A DNA stretch of 48,833 nt from Kiritimatiellia bacterium (GTDB lineage Bacteria > Verrucomicrobiota > Kiritimatiellia > RFP12 > UBA1067), in contig JAFSTA010000021.1 of NCBI GenBank assembly GCA_017450695.1, positions 1-48,833 on the forward strand, written 5' to 3'. The notes under the pieces are model-generated. The model searched no databases. It saw nothing but the letters and a program-made list of their open reading frames with translations, and was not told the origin of the DNA. Each line of letters begins with the position of its first letter. The stretch's first letter is position 1. Positions 22,062-30,303 of the stretch are shown here, piece after piece. The position numbers and the translations under genes were made by a program.

Positions 22062-23582
22062 TTACACGCAGGGTGGCGTCAGCCGCCCTGCGGGAAGATG
22101 AGCAATGATAGAGCGGGCGGAGAGGGCAGATTGGCCTTCGGTCAGGGCGGCGAGATCGCCCGCCTTACCGTGCGACCAGACACCGATGCAGGCGGCGGCG
22201 AAGGCGGGGATTCCCTGCGCCCACCAGCCACCGATCAAGCCCGCCAGCACATCGCCGGATCCGGCGGAGGCCATGCCGGGATTGCCGGTGCGGTTGAGCC
22301 ACGGTTTCCCGTCCGGCTCGCAGACAAGCGTACCGGCACCCTTAAGCACGGCGACGGCCCGGTAGCGGCTGGCGAGCGCGGCAACGGCGGCAGGCCTATC
22401 CTTCTGCACATCGGCCACGCTCACGCCCAGCAAACGAGCCGCCTCGCCTGGATGGGGTGTGAGAATCCATTCGGTTTCCTCCGCCGGTCTGGCGTTCGGC
22501 GTCTGCGCAAGCAGGTTCAGTCCGTCCGCGTCGATCACGAGTCGTCTGGCGCGAACGGAAAACCGTTCTTCCGCAGAGGGCGCACCGCGTCCGGGACCGA
22601 AGACAACCGCGTCGTATCCGTCCAGCGCGGCGGTGTACTCGCGGAGAATCGCCTCGGGCAAATGGACGGCGGCAGCTGTCCGACTCTCTTCCGGCACCTG
22701 CAGGCAGATGAGACCGACGCCGCTGGCGCGTGCGCCCAAGCCCGCAAGAACGGGCGCGTGGGGATACGGGCGGCTTCCGCCCACGATACAGAGTTTCCCG
22801 AACGTTCCCTTGTTCGCGTCCCAAGGACGAGGCGGCAACCAACGGCGCAGTTCTGGTTCCGCGATCAACTGCTGGACACCGGCGACCTCCGCCAAGGTGT
22901 CGGCGTCGGCAATGGAATCGGGCATACCGATGTCGGCGACGGAGAGCGATCCGATGCGTTCCGCGCAGGGGGCGAACGCGAACGCGGCCTTGGGACGCGC
23001 AAAGGTGACGGTGCAGTCGGCAGTCACACAATCGCCCGCAATCTCCCCCGTGTCACCGTTCATGCCGGAAGGGATGTCGGCGGCAACCACGCAAGCGCAA
23101 CGCCGCATCTCGTTGATCCAGCGAATCGCGCGCGCGGCGGTACCGCGAGGAGCGCCGCGACAACCCGTACCCAGCACACCATCCACGACCACGCCGTCGC
23201 GGAGCAGGAATCCGGTGCGCAGTTCCGGCGCGTCCCAATCCGACTCCGCGGGACAGGCGAGGCAGGGGACACCGGTGCGCTCCAGAATCCGGAAGGCAGA
23301 GAGGGCATCGCCCTTCAGGATGTCGGGGGAACACGTCAGAAGCACCTGCACGGAAAAGCCGTCGCGGTGCAGACCGGTTGCCGCCACGAAGATGTCGCCG
23401 CCGTTGTTCCCGTGACCGGCGACCAAGACGACGCGGCGCGTGCCGCGCAGACGAGAGACACGCGCGACGACACGCGCGAGTTCATTCCCGGCGCGAAGCA
23501 TCAGGGAAAGCCCGCCGCATTCGGGAAGGCGCATGGCGGCGGCATCCGCCGCCCGCATTTGCTGGACAGAGACGAAACGCAT
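22062..23582 (-). CDS. nnr: Bifunctional NAD(P)HX epimerase / ADP-dependent dehydratase
   Basis: The product has 506 residues and repairs hydrated NADH/NADPH in the cytosol. The N-terminal epimerase domain (about 1-215) has AGHGNNGGDIFVA (the family usually has GNNGGDG, so Ile replaces Gly here), VDGVLGTG and DIPSGMNGDTG. The C-terminal ribokinase-like dehydratase domain (about 225-506) has 'GTFGKLCIVGGS', 'TPHPGEAARLL' and 'TGNPGMASAGSGDVLAGLI', the nucleotide-binding signature. Both active regions appear intact. It starts 9 bp after the GYF_2 membrane gene and probably shares its transcript. The 3' end is directly followed by a REP-like hairpin. Confidence 0.93.
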   Translation of the reverse strand: MRFVSVQQMRAADAAAMRLPECGGLSLMLRAGNELARVVARVSRLRGTRRVVLVAGHGNNGGDIFVAATGLHRDGFSVQVLLTCSPDILKGDALSAFRILERTGVPCLACPAESDWDAPELRTGFLLRDGVVVDGVLGTGCRGAPRGTAARAIRWINEMRRCACVVAADIPSGMNGDTGEIAGDCVTADCTVTFARPKAAFAFAPCAERIGSLSVADIGMPDSIADADTLAEVAGVQQLIAEPELRRWLPPRPWDANKGTFGKLCIVGGSRPYPHAPVLAGLGARASGVGLICLQVPEESRTAAAVHLPEAILREYTAALDGYDAVVFGPGRGAPSAEERFSVRARRLVIDADGLNLLAQTPNARPAEETEWILTPHPGEAARLLGVSVADVQKDRPAAVAALASRYRAVAVLKGAGTLVCEPDGKPWLNRTGNPGMASAGSGDVLAGLIGGWWAQGIPAFAAACIGVWSHGKAGDLAALTEGQSALSARSIIAHLPAGRLTPPCV

Positions 23583-23591
23583 AGAAGTCCC

Positions 23592-24740
23592 CTACCGTTT
23601 CAACGGCACCAGAGCCGGTTGCCAAGAGGAGAAAAAGTACAGCGAATAACTCCGGAAGAAAAGCGTCATCGGCAAGAGAAAGAGATCGCCCACGAACGGG
23701 ATCATAAAGAGATACAAACCGCCGAACGGCATCAAGACCAGAAAGATGAGGAAGTAGAAAGCGCCCCAGATGAAGCAGAGCGCAAACTGTAGGAGATAAA
23801 ACCCGAACACGCGACCGGGGAAAAGGCAGAAGAAAGTCCAGACGATACGCCATGCCTGAAGCGCGGAAAGCTCAGGATGCCAATAGAGCAAGGGCACCAC
23901 GAATTCCGTCGCCATTCCCTGAAGGGAGAAACAGATGACGGAAATGAGCGCGATTCCGAGCATACCATACAGGAACTGCGGGTTGAGCCAAGGTAACTTA
24001 TCGGACGAAAACCCGCTGGTGACGTAAGGGACGAGGACATTACGGTACAAAGAGCCGAAGATCGGGAGAATACAGAAGAGCGTAATCGTAAACACGACGA
24101 TCCGCCAGAGGAAAAGCGAGTGTGCCGGATGGCGCGAGAGTTGCCAGCCGACGAAGAGACGATCCTGCGGGGCGTACCACTTGTGGAGAAGCATGAACTC
24201 ACCCCGGTTGCGAAGCCAGCAGAGCCAGACGAACAGCACGAGGTAAAAGATGATCGCAATGCCCGTCTGGACAAAGGCTCTGACCGTAGAGAACGACTGC
24301 GTCAGCTGGGTACAAAATTCTTGGAACGCCTTCAAAGAGAGTGCCGCAAGTTGCTCCATACTCTGCATGGCCGAATTGGGTTGCGACGGGGGCGTGGAGA
24401 CGCGCACAGGGAGAGGGACGCCGAGAGAGCAAATCCAGGCGCAACACGCGAAAGTGACCCACTGAAGAAAGGAGAACGGACGAAAGAGAAGTTCCTTCAT
24501 CCGGGAGAAGGCACTTCGGGCGGCGAAGGTCGCAGAAGGAGCATCGCCGTGGGCAAGATCGGGAGGCGGAAAGAGATCGGCGACCAAACCGGCGGCTTTC
24601 CACTCCGAACCGAGGTCGGGACACCAGACCAGCGTGTCGCGCCGAATCCTGCCGGATGAGATTTCGGCAAGGATTTCCTCGCGATCCACCGGACCGACCT
24701 GATTGTCCCCCTCCGCAAAATACCACACTTTCTCACTCAT
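23592..24740 (-). CDS. GYF_2-domain membrane protein
   Basis: The product has 382 residues. The ATG at 24740 follows CAAGGA by 8 bases; an ATG three codons upstream has no such spacing. Residues 1-60 form a GYF_2 domain ('KVWYFAEGDNQVGPVDREEI', then 'DTLVWCPDLGSEWKAA'), a presumed peptide-binding module. The rest contains about six hydrophobic segments (near 95-115, 160-180, 210-235, 260-285, 305-345 and 350-370). This layout occurs in PVC and Bacteroidetes membrane proteins of unknown role. The GYF_2 part most likely faces the cytoplasm because no signal peptide precedes it. Confidence 0.75.
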   Translation of the reverse strand: MSEKVWYFAEGDNQVGPVDREEILAEISSGRIRRDTLVWCPDLGSEWKAAGLVADLFPPPDLAHGDAPSATFAARSAFSRMKELLFRPFSFLQWVTFACCAWICSLGVPLPVRVSTPPSQPNSAMQSMEQLAALSLKAFQEFCTQLTQSFSTVRAFVQTGIAIIFYLVLFVWLCWLRNRGEFMLLHKWYAPQDRLFVGWQLSRHPAHSLFLWRIVVFTITLFCILPIFGSLYRNVLVPYVTSGFSSDKLPWLNPQFLYGMLGIALISVICFSLQGMATEFVVPLLYWHPELSALQAWRIVWTFFCLFPGRVFGFYLLQFALCFIWGAFYFLIFLVLMPFGGLYLFMIPFVGDLFLLPMTLFFRSYSLYFFSSWQPALVPLKR

Positions 24741-24906
24741 GACATTCATCCTTGTCTTACCGGTTCAGCCGGGTAAGCGTGTTCAGCCGGGTAAGCTAGG
24801 TAAGCCGGTTAAGCGTGTGAAGCCATGCGGACGCGACGGGGCGCGTCCCTCCCGCTACCTAACTAACCACCCAACCACCTAACCACCCTGCCGATAGACA
24901 GAAAAA

Positions 24907-24933
24907 GGCGGGGACAAACGGATCGTCCCCGCC
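24907..24933 (-). terminator. Rho-independent terminator of the rplI operon
   Basis: On the minus strand GGCGGGGAC (24933-24925) pairs perfectly with GTCCCCGCC (24915-24907) across a 9-base loop, and TTTTTC follows directly. It lies 21 bp after the rplI stop. Confidence 0.9.
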
Positions 24934-24954
24934 GAAACGTTCGACAGACGTGAA

Positions 24955-25407
24955 CTACTCTTCCACGACCGCGACCTTGATGACCGGCGCGACCTTGGCG
25001 TGCAGTTTCACGGTGATCTCGAATTCGCCGACTTCCTTGATCGGCTCGGCGAGGTCAATCTGGCTCTTGTCCAGATCGACGTTCTTCGCTTCCTTGACAG
25101 CCGCGAGGATTTCCGCGATACCGACGGAGCCGTAGAGGCGGATGCCGTCCACAGTCTTCGCCTGGATCGTGACAACCGCGTCCTTGAGCTGGGCGGCCTT
25201 GGCGTTCGCCTCGGCGAGCTGCAGCTTGGCGAGTTCCTCACGTTCCTTGCGGAGTTTCTCCAAACGACGGAGCGCGTATTTCGTCACGGGGGCGGCGAGA
25301 TCCTTCGGAAGGAGATAATTGCGGGCGTACCCGTCCTTCACGGTCACGACCTCACCGGCCTTGCCGAGGTGTTCGACGTCAGACAACAACAACAGTTCTG
25401 TAGCCAT
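24955..25407 (-). CDS. rplI: Large ribosomal subunit protein bL9
   Basis: The 150-residue product has the bL9 N-terminal RNA-binding domain 'LLLSDVEHLGKAGEVVTVKD', then 'GYARNYLLPKDLA', a long central helix (~55-80) and a C-terminal domain. Length and order are normal. AAAGGA lies 8 bases before the ATG. It is the last gene of rpsF-ssb-rpsR-rplI and is followed by a strong terminator. Confidence 0.97.
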   Translation of the reverse strand: MATELLLLSDVEHLGKAGEVVTVKDGYARNYLLPKDLAAPVTKYALRRLEKLRKEREELAKLQLAEANAKAAQLKDAVVTIQAKTVDGIRLYGSVGIAEILAAVKEAKNVDLDKSQIDLAEPIKEVGEFEITVKLHAKVAPVIKVAVVEE

Positions 25408-25424
25408 AGTCCCAATTCCTTTCG

Positions 25425-25685
25425 TTAGGCCATCAGCCCCATGTTCCGTGCGCGGCGGACACCCTTCTTGATCTGGCGCTGCTGGGCAGCGGTCACGCCG
25501 GTGATACGGGCAGGAATAATCTTGCCGTATTCGGTCACGAAACGTTTCAGGAAGTCAACGTCGTTGATGTCCACGATCTCCTCGTTGGACATCGGACGCT
25601 GACGCTTGTGGGAAGGGATGACATCGCGATCGCGATCACGCCCGTCCCGGTCACTACGAGTATTCGGTTTCTTCTGCATAGGCAT
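25425..25685 (-). CDS. rpsR: Small ribosomal subunit protein bS18
   Basis: The product has 86 residues with the ATG at 25685 behind AAAGGA; a longer version from 25703 would start with TTG inside the ribosome site. The core 'YKDVDFLKRFVTEYGKI'-type stretch and 'RITGVTAAQQRQIKKGVRRARNMGL' identify bS18. The N-terminus has an added, highly charged stretch with alternating Arg and Asp ('RSDRDGRDRDRD') before the usual core. The protein binds 16S rRNA with bS6, encoded two genes upstream. Confidence 0.95.
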   Translation of the reverse strand: MPMQKKPNTRSDRDGRDRDRDVIPSHKRQRPMSNEEIVDINDVDFLKRFVTEYGKIIPARITGVTAAQQRQIKKGVRRARNMGLMA

Positions 25686-25706
25686 AAGACACAATCCTTT
25701 CAATGG

Positions 25707-26174
25707 TTAAAATGGGAGATCTTCTTTCGTCTCTTCCTGCGTGGGAGACGGTGGCAAGGGATTTGCGAAAGCGGGCGGCGGCACCGGGACGGACGAAGCG
25801 GCGGCCGGCGTCATCGGGGCGCCCTGCGGGCGCGAACCGATGAACTTGACCGTGTCGGCGCGGACGCGCAGCTTAGAGCGCTTCTCGCCGGTCTTGGTCG
25901 TCCACTCGTGCTGTTCCAGCTTTCCCTCGACCAACACAGGGCTGCCTTTCGAAAGATACTGGGCGCAGAGGTCGGCCAGATGGCCAGTCTCCCCGCGGTT
26001 CCAGATATCCACGTCAACAAAGCAAACGCGTTCCTGCTGCTGGCCGTCTTTCGTCTTCCAGACCTCAGAAACAGCGACCGTGACGGAAGCGACCTTCGAT
26101 CCGGACGGCGCGGTGCGCAGTTCGGGATCCCGGGTCAGGTTCCCCATGATGATCACTTTGTTGAAGCAAGACAT
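25707..26174 (-). CDS. ssb: Single-stranded DNA-binding protein
   Basis: The 155-residue product has an OB fold (about 1-108: 'NKVIIMGNLTRDPELRTAPSG', 'FVDVDIWNRGE', 'VLVEGKLEQHEW'). A flexible Pro/Ala-rich linker and the acidic tip EDLPF follow, a variant of the DD(I/L)PF tail that recruits replication and repair proteins. It sits between rpsF and rpsR in the widely conserved order, with 18- and 21-bp gaps. Confidence 0.96.
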   Translation of the reverse strand: MSCFNKVIIMGNLTRDPELRTAPSGSKVASVTVAVSEVWKTKDGQQQERVCFVDVDIWNRGETGHLADLCAQYLSKGSPVLVEGKLEQHEWTTKTGEKRSKLRVRADTVKFIGSRPQGAPMTPAAASSVPVPPPAFANPLPPSPTQEETKEDLPF

Positions 26175-26192
26175 AAAATCCCCCGTCCGGTA

Positions 26193-26624
26193 CTAGACGT
26201 TCTCTTCTGTTGCGGCAGGCTCGTCCTGCACGGCAGAAGCGGCGGCGGCCTGGGCGGCGTTCTCGGCCTCGGCGGCAGCCTTGGCCTCCTCACGCGCCTT
26301 GCGGGCTTTCGCCTGCGATTCCAAGATCGCCTCGCGCTTTTCGTCCACGGCGAGAATCTGGACGCGGAAGACGTCGCCCGTCAGGTGGTAACGCGCGATC
26401 AGCGCCTTCACCTTGTCCGGCTCGAGTTCGAAACGAACCCTCACGTAAACCCCGCTGTCCTTCTTCTTCATCCGGTGCGCGAACGTCTTGCGTCCGAGCA
26501 CGGTCGAATCGATCACGGTGCCGTTCAGGCGCGTGATCTCGGCGGTCGCTTTCTCAATCTGTTTTTCCAAGGCTTCATCTTTCACCGATCCGACGAAGAT
26601 GTACAAGCCATCGTATTTGTTCAT
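26193..26624 (-). CDS. rpsF: Small ribosomal subunit protein bS6
   Basis: The product has 143 residues from the ATG at 26624 behind AAGGA; the longer open frame upstream is an out-of-context reading of pth DNA. Core: MNKYDGLYIFVGSVKDEALE, 'VIDSTVLGRKTFAHRMKKKDSG' and 'RVRFELEPDKVKALIARYHLTGDVFR', a typical bS6 fold. The C-terminal ~35 residues are a mixed Ala/Glu/Lys helix ending in an acidic stretch; tail length in bS6 varies widely. Confidence 0.95.
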   Translation of the reverse strand: MNKYDGLYIFVGSVKDEALEKQIEKATAEITRLNGTVIDSTVLGRKTFAHRMKKKDSGVYVRVRFELEPDKVKALIARYHLTGDVFRVQILAVDEKREAILESQAKARKAREEAKAAAEAENAAQAAAASAVQDEPAATEENV

Positions 26625-26650
26625 GGTAACAATCCTTCGTTCCAAACCGT

Positions 26651-27250
26651 TCACACCGCCGCGGGGGCGGCAGCCGGGGGTTCCAGACTCCAGCTGTTGA
26701 AACGGTTCATTGTTTCGTTCAATCCATTTTCCGTCCAGCAGAGCGCCGCGTCCGCGGCGGCCTTGACCACGGTGCCGACCTGCGCCAGCCTCTCCGCGTC
26801 GTAGCGTCCCAACACATGGCCGATGAGCGAGCCTTCCCCCGTGCGCCCCATGCCGACGCGGACGCGCGCGAAGCGGTCCGTTCCGAGCTGCGCGATCACG
26901 GAGTCCAACCCGTGGTGCCCGCCGCTGGTGCCTCCGCCCCGGACGCGGAGCTTGCCGAAGGGCAAGTCGCAGTCGTCCTCGACGGTGATCAGGTCCGCGG
27001 GGGTTCCCTGGTAATAGTGGAGCAGAGGGGCGATGGCGTTCCCGCTCAGGTTCATGTACGTCAGCGGCTTCACCAGCCACACCGTCTCCCCGTTCACCTC
27101 GGCCTTGGCCGTCAGGGCGTGAAACTTGGAACTGTTCCTCCAGTCGGCGGAGAGACGGGAGGACAGCTCATCCACGACATCGAACCCGATGTTGTGGGGC
27201 GTGTTCTCGTACTCCCTGCCTGGATTTCCCAGTCCCGCGATCAATTTCAC
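26651..27250 (-). CDS. pth: Peptidyl-tRNA hydrolase
   Basis: The 199-residue product releases tRNA from prematurely dropped peptidyl-tRNA in the cytoplasm. Active-site signatures are all visible: IAGLGNPG with N8-type Asn, TPHNIGF with the catalytic His (~19), YMNLSG (~66-71), EDDCDLPFG with the catalytic Asp (~92-95) and 'GTSGGHHGLDSV'. It lies 25 bp after rplY and 26 bp before rpsF, the usual genomic arrangement. Confidence 0.96.
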   Translation of the reverse strand: MKLIAGLGNPGREYENTPHNIGFDVVDELSSRLSADWRNSSKFHALTAKAEVNGETVWLVKPLTYMNLSGNAIAPLLHYYQGTPADLITVEDDCDLPFGKLRVRGGGTSGGHHGLDSVIAQLGTDRFARVRVGMGRTGEGSLIGHVLGRYDAERLAQVGTVVKAAADAALCWTENGLNETMNRFNSWSLEPPAAAPAAV

Positions 27251-27275
27251 GTGTCGCCCTGCCTTTCCGGAAGCG

Positions 27276-27971
27276 TTACTTCTTCGCGGCCTTGTCCTTG
27301 TCGCCCTCGGCTTCGGCCTCCTCCTTCTTGCCCTTGGAGATCACTTCGGGCTGCAGGGGCTTGCCATCCTCGCCGACCGCGGCAGCGGCGGCTTCCGTCT
27401 CAGCGGTTTCCGCAGCCGTGACAAGCGCAATCACGTTGCCCTTGCCGGTCACGATCGTGTACTTGTCGCCCAACTGGAGATCCTTGACGAACAGGGATTC
27501 ATCGACCTTGAGCGCGGAGACGTCCACGGTGAAGCTCTCGACCACGTCGATCGGGCTGCATTCGACCTCGATGCTATGCAGCATTTGCTGCAGGATGCCG
27601 CCTTCGAGGCGGACGCCCTCCGGCTCGCCGCTGACGAACAGCGGGATACGGATGCGGATCTTGCGGTTCAAATCAATCTCGCCGAAGTCTGCGTTAATCG
27701 GCAGCCCGGTGAGGGGGTGATACTGGATTTCACGCAGCATCGCGTGAATTTCCTTTCCGGAGACGTCGAGCTTCAGCAGCTGCTGTTGCTCGCCGCGACT
27801 GCGAAGCAACGCCATGAACTCGCGGGCGTTGATCTTCAGCAGCAGGGATTTGCTGTGATCGATACGGGTCACCGCGCCCGGGACGAACCCCGCGCGGCGC
27901 AGCCGACGGGACGCGGCGGAACCCTGTTCCTCGCGCTCTTCGGCTTTCAGAATCGTTAACTCTTCTGCCAT
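27276..27971 (-). CDS. rplY: Large ribosomal subunit protein bL25, CTC type
   Basis: The product has 231 residues from the ATG at 27971 behind AAAGGA. The bL25 domain, about the first 95 residues ('GSAASRRLRRAGFVPGAV', 'REFMALLRSRG'), binds 5S rRNA. The TL5/CTC-type beta domain follows ('IDLNRKIRIRIPLFVSGEPEGV', 'VVESFTVDVSAL…'). The C-terminus is a charged Ala/Glu/Lys tail of about 40 residues. The order prs-rplY-pth is common across bacteria. Confidence 0.94.
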   Translation of the reverse strand: MAEELTILKAEEREEQGSAASRRLRRAGFVPGAVTRIDHSKSLLLKINAREFMALLRSRGEQQQLLKLDVSGKEIHAMLREIQYHPLTGLPINADFGEIDLNRKIRIRIPLFVSGEPEGVRLEGGILQQMLHSIEVECSPIDVVESFTVDVSALKVDESLFVKDLQLGDKYTIVTGKGNVIALVTAAETAETEAAAAAVGEDGKPLQPEVISKGKKEEAEAEGDKDKAAKK

Positions 27972-28091
27972 TTTGTTGTTTTCCTTTTTGCCATCCGCTT
28001 GTCCACCGGGATGTCGAGATCGCTCTCTCACCCAGCCTCTCAGCGGCGGCCGTTTGGTTAGTCCGCTGGCACACGCCCCGATGTCACCCGG

Positions 28092-29048
28092 TTAGTGCCG
28101 GAAGAGTGTGCTGACGGATCGGTTCTCGTGGATTCGCCGGATTGCCTCGCCCAGCACGCCGGACACGGAGAGCGTGGTGATCTTGGTGGGGATGTTGCGA
28201 GACCGCAGATCCGACCGCAGCGGAATCGTATCCGTCACGATCAGCTCCGTCAACCCGGTCTCCCCCTCCAGACGTTCCACGCCCTTGTCCGTCAGCGGGA
28301 TGTGCGTGACTGCGGCGCGTATGGAAACGGCGCCCCTGTCCCGCAGCATCTTCGCCGCCGCGCAGAGCGTTCCGCAGGTCGCGGTCATGTCATCGATCAT
28401 GATGACATCGCAACCCGACACATCACCGACCACGGTGAATGCATCCACATCCGCGTCTCCCAACCGCTGTTTCGCCACAATCGCCAGGTCCGTTCCCAGC
28501 ATTTGTGAGTAGGCATAAGCCGTCTTCGCCCCTCCGGTATCGGGCGATACGACGATCGGCTTGTGCAGCTGTAGCTCTCGCAGGTACTTCACCAATACCG
28601 GCGTGGCGTGCAGGTGGTCAACGGGAATATCGAAAAATCCTTGGATTTGCGCCGCGTGCAGATCCATCGTGAGGATCCGGTCGGCGCCGGCGGTCACCAG
28701 CAGGTTGGCGACGAGTTTCGCCGTCAGCGGGACGCGCGGCTGGTCTTTGCGGTCCTGGCGGGCGTAGCCGTAATACGGCAGGACGGCGGTGATGCGGGCC
28801 GCCGACGCGCGTTTCGCCGCATCGATCATGATCAGCAGTTCCATCAGCTTGTCGTTGGGCGCGACGCAGATCGGCTGCACGATGAACACGTCCTTGCCGC
28901 GCACCGTCTCCTCGATCTTGACATGGATCTCACCGTCGAGGAACTGATGAATGGTGATGCTCCCCAACTGCCCTCCGAGATACTGCATGATTTTATCGGC
29001 CAACGGCGGGTTCGCCGTTCCCGTAAAAACAATCAAGTCATCTGCCAT
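28092..29048 (-). CDS. prs: Ribose-phosphate pyrophosphokinase
   Basis: The 318-residue product makes PRPP from ribose 5-phosphate and ATP, feeding nucleotide and histidine synthesis (pyrE and hisI lie in this window). The ATG at 29048 follows TGGAG by 7 bases. Motifs: 'GTANPPLADKIMQYLG', 'FLDGEIHVKI', 'LPYYGYARQDRK', 'TMDLHAAQIQGFFD' and the PRPP-binding loop 'IMIDDMTATCGTL', whose ATCGT replaces the more common DTAGT. The tRNA-Gln gene lies 38 bp upstream. Confidence 0.97.
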   Translation of the reverse strand: MADDLIVFTGTANPPLADKIMQYLGGQLGSITIHQFLDGEIHVKIEETVRGKDVFIVQPICVAPNDKLMELLIMIDAAKRASAARITAVLPYYGYARQDRKDQPRVPLTAKLVANLLVTAGADRILTMDLHAAQIQGFFDIPVDHLHATPVLVKYLRELQLHKPIVVSPDTGGAKTAYAYSQMLGTDLAIVAKQRLGDADVDAFTVVGDVSGCDVIMIDDMTATCGTLCAAAKMLRDRGAVSIRAAVTHIPLTDKGVERLEGETGLTELIVTDTIPLRSDLRSRNIPTKITTLSVSGVLGEAIRRIHENRSVSTLFRH

Positions 29049-29086
29049 GATTCGCTCCATCGCTCTCCAACAAAAAAGGACGCAGC

Positions 29087-29160
29087 TGGTTGCCCGAGGT
29101 GGACTCGAACCACCTCAAACAGCGTCAAAGGCTGCTGTGCTGCCATTACACCATCGGGCA
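29087..29160 (-). tRNA. tRNA-Gln (anticodon TTG)
   Basis: This is a 74-nt cloverleaf on the minus strand. The acceptor TGCCCGA pairs with TCGGGCA, the discriminator is A, and CCA is encoded. The D arm is GTG…CAC. The anticodon stem GCAGC/GCTGT encloses CTTTGAC with TTG at positions 34-36, which reads CAA. The T arm carries GGTTCGAGTCC. Its first 15 bases overlap the 3' end of ispE. Confidence 0.95.
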
Positions 29161-30042
29161 AGTATGCGCCAAAACATTCCAAATGCCGTCGGCCTCCAAC
29201 CGCCGGCAAATCTCCTCACCCTGCGCACGATCCCGAACCAGACCGAACACCGAGGCACCGCTCCCGGAGAGCAGCACGCCCAGGCACCCGACCCGGCGAA
29301 GCGTCTCCGACAACCTCGCAATCGCCGGATACCCCTCGAACGCAGCCGCCTCCAAATCGTTGTGCAGAAGACTGGCAGCCCGTTTCACATCGCTTGCACG
29401 GATAGAGAAAGCCATATTTTGCACCATTTTAGGGGGAGTAGTCAAGCCCGATTTCCATCTGCTGAAAATTTCCGCCGTGGAACAATGGATGCCGGGATTG
29501 GCGATCACCAGGTCGAAGCCGCGCACCGGCCCGTCAAGCGCCAACCGATGCACCCGTTCTCCGCGCCCTTCCATCAGTACCGTCCCGCCCAGCACCAGCG
29601 CGGGAATGTCGCTGCCCAGCTCCGCGCCGAGTGCGGCCAGTTCCTCGTCTGGCCTCCGCAGTCCCCACAACTCGTTGAGTCCCCGGATCACACCCGCCGC
29701 GTCGCTGCTGCCGCCGCCCATGCCGCCGCCCACGGGGATGCGCTTGCGGATGTGGATGCGTACGCCGGCGCGGACACCGTACCGATCCTTCATCAGCCGC
29801 GCCGCGCGCATGGCGAGATTCTTTTCAACGGGTCCGATCTGCACCGCGCTGATCCCGCGATCCGTCGTGAGCGTGAGGGAAAAGACGGCTGGCGTGCGCG
29901 TGAGGGTGATCGTGTCGCTGAGGCTGACCGGCATCACGATGCTGCGCAGGTCGTGGTATCCGTCCGGCCGTATCCCCAAGATCTCCAGCGTCAGGTTGAC
30001 TTTGGCGTGCGCCTCGATCGTTATTTCGTCTCTCACATTCAT
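29146..30042 (-). CDS. ispE: 4-diphosphocytidyl-2-C-methyl-D-erythritol kinase
   Basis: The 298-residue GHMP kinase of the non-mevalonate isoprenoid pathway. Residues near the N-terminus 'AKVNLTLEILGIRPDGYHDL' and the ATP-binding 'IPVGGGMGGGSSDAAGVI' (~103-120) are diagnostic; 'LLSGSGASVFGL' is the third GHMP motif. The last residues C-P-M-V and the TAA stop lie inside the tRNA-Gln gene. The start ATG at 30042 has no clear ribosome site. Confidence 0.95.
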   Translation of the reverse strand: MNVRDEITIEAHAKVNLTLEILGIRPDGYHDLRSIVMPVSLSDTITLTRTPAVFSLTLTTDRGISAVQIGPVEKNLAMRAARLMKDRYGVRAGVRIHIRKRIPVGGGMGGGSSDAAGVIRGLNELWGLRRPDEELAALGAELGSDIPALVLGGTVLMEGRGERVHRLALDGPVRGFDLVIANPGIHCSTAEIFSRWKSGLTTPPKMVQNMAFSIRASDVKRAASLLHNDLEAAAFEGYPAIARLSETLRRVGCLGVLLSGSGASVFGLVRDRAQGEEICRRLEADGIWNVLAHTCPMV

Positions 30043-30104
30043 GTTTCGTTGACAGGTGCCAGCTGAAACGTCACTCCGACCTCTAAGTTCCGAGTTCTCA
30101 GCGA

Positions 30105-30194
30105 GTGGTTGGGCAATCGATTGCCGTCGATCGCCTTCGATGATTCACGACTGCCTACTCCCCACTGCCTCAACTTGCCCTCATTTCCATTCCC
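30105..30194 (+). repeat. Composite GCAATCGATTG / CACGACT module (family D), copy 1
   Basis: The order is GTGGTTGGGCAATCGATTGC, CGTCGATCGCCTTCGATGATTC, ACGACTGCC, then CTCAACTTGCCCTCATTTCC, running into a REP-like unit. The same order is at 40956-41049 and, reversed, at 37719-37800. Confidence 0.75.
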
Positions 30195-30228
30195 ACACGG
30201 ACGCGACGGGGCGCGTCCCTCCCGCTAC
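30177..30228 (+). repeat. REP-like module (family C)
   Basis: GCCCTCATTTCCATTCCC, then GGACGCG-ACGGGG-CGCGTCC forming a 7-bp stem, then CTCCCGCTAC. The hairpin GGACGCGACGGGGCGCGTCC also occurs at 24830-24851. Confidence 0.6.
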
Positions 30229-30303
30229 CAAACCACTAACTACCTAACCACTAACTACCTAACCACCTAACCACCCAACCACCTAACCACCCAACCACCT
30301 AAC
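30229..30303. repeat. CTAACCACC-type low-complexity tract
   Basis: About nine degenerate CTAACCAC(C) / CTAACTAC units run into the plsC 3' end; the plsC stop codon (30299-30301) lies within the tract. Similar short tracts are at 24859-24892 and 37796-37830, always beside other repeat modules. Confidence 0.8.

Noticed and set aside
22098-23792. 564-codon rightward open frame
   Set aside because: It is the antisense shadow of the NAD(P)HX repair enzyme, with no start signal or recognisable motif.
26625-27080. Long N-terminal extension of rpsF
   Set aside because: The extension is an out-of-frame reading of pth. The bS6 core starts at 26624 with its own ribosome site.
30229-30303. Telomere-like or minisatellite array with function
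   Set aside because: CTAACCACC units are degenerate and short, and recur in small tracts elsewhere. Nothing points to a chromosome end or a coding role.
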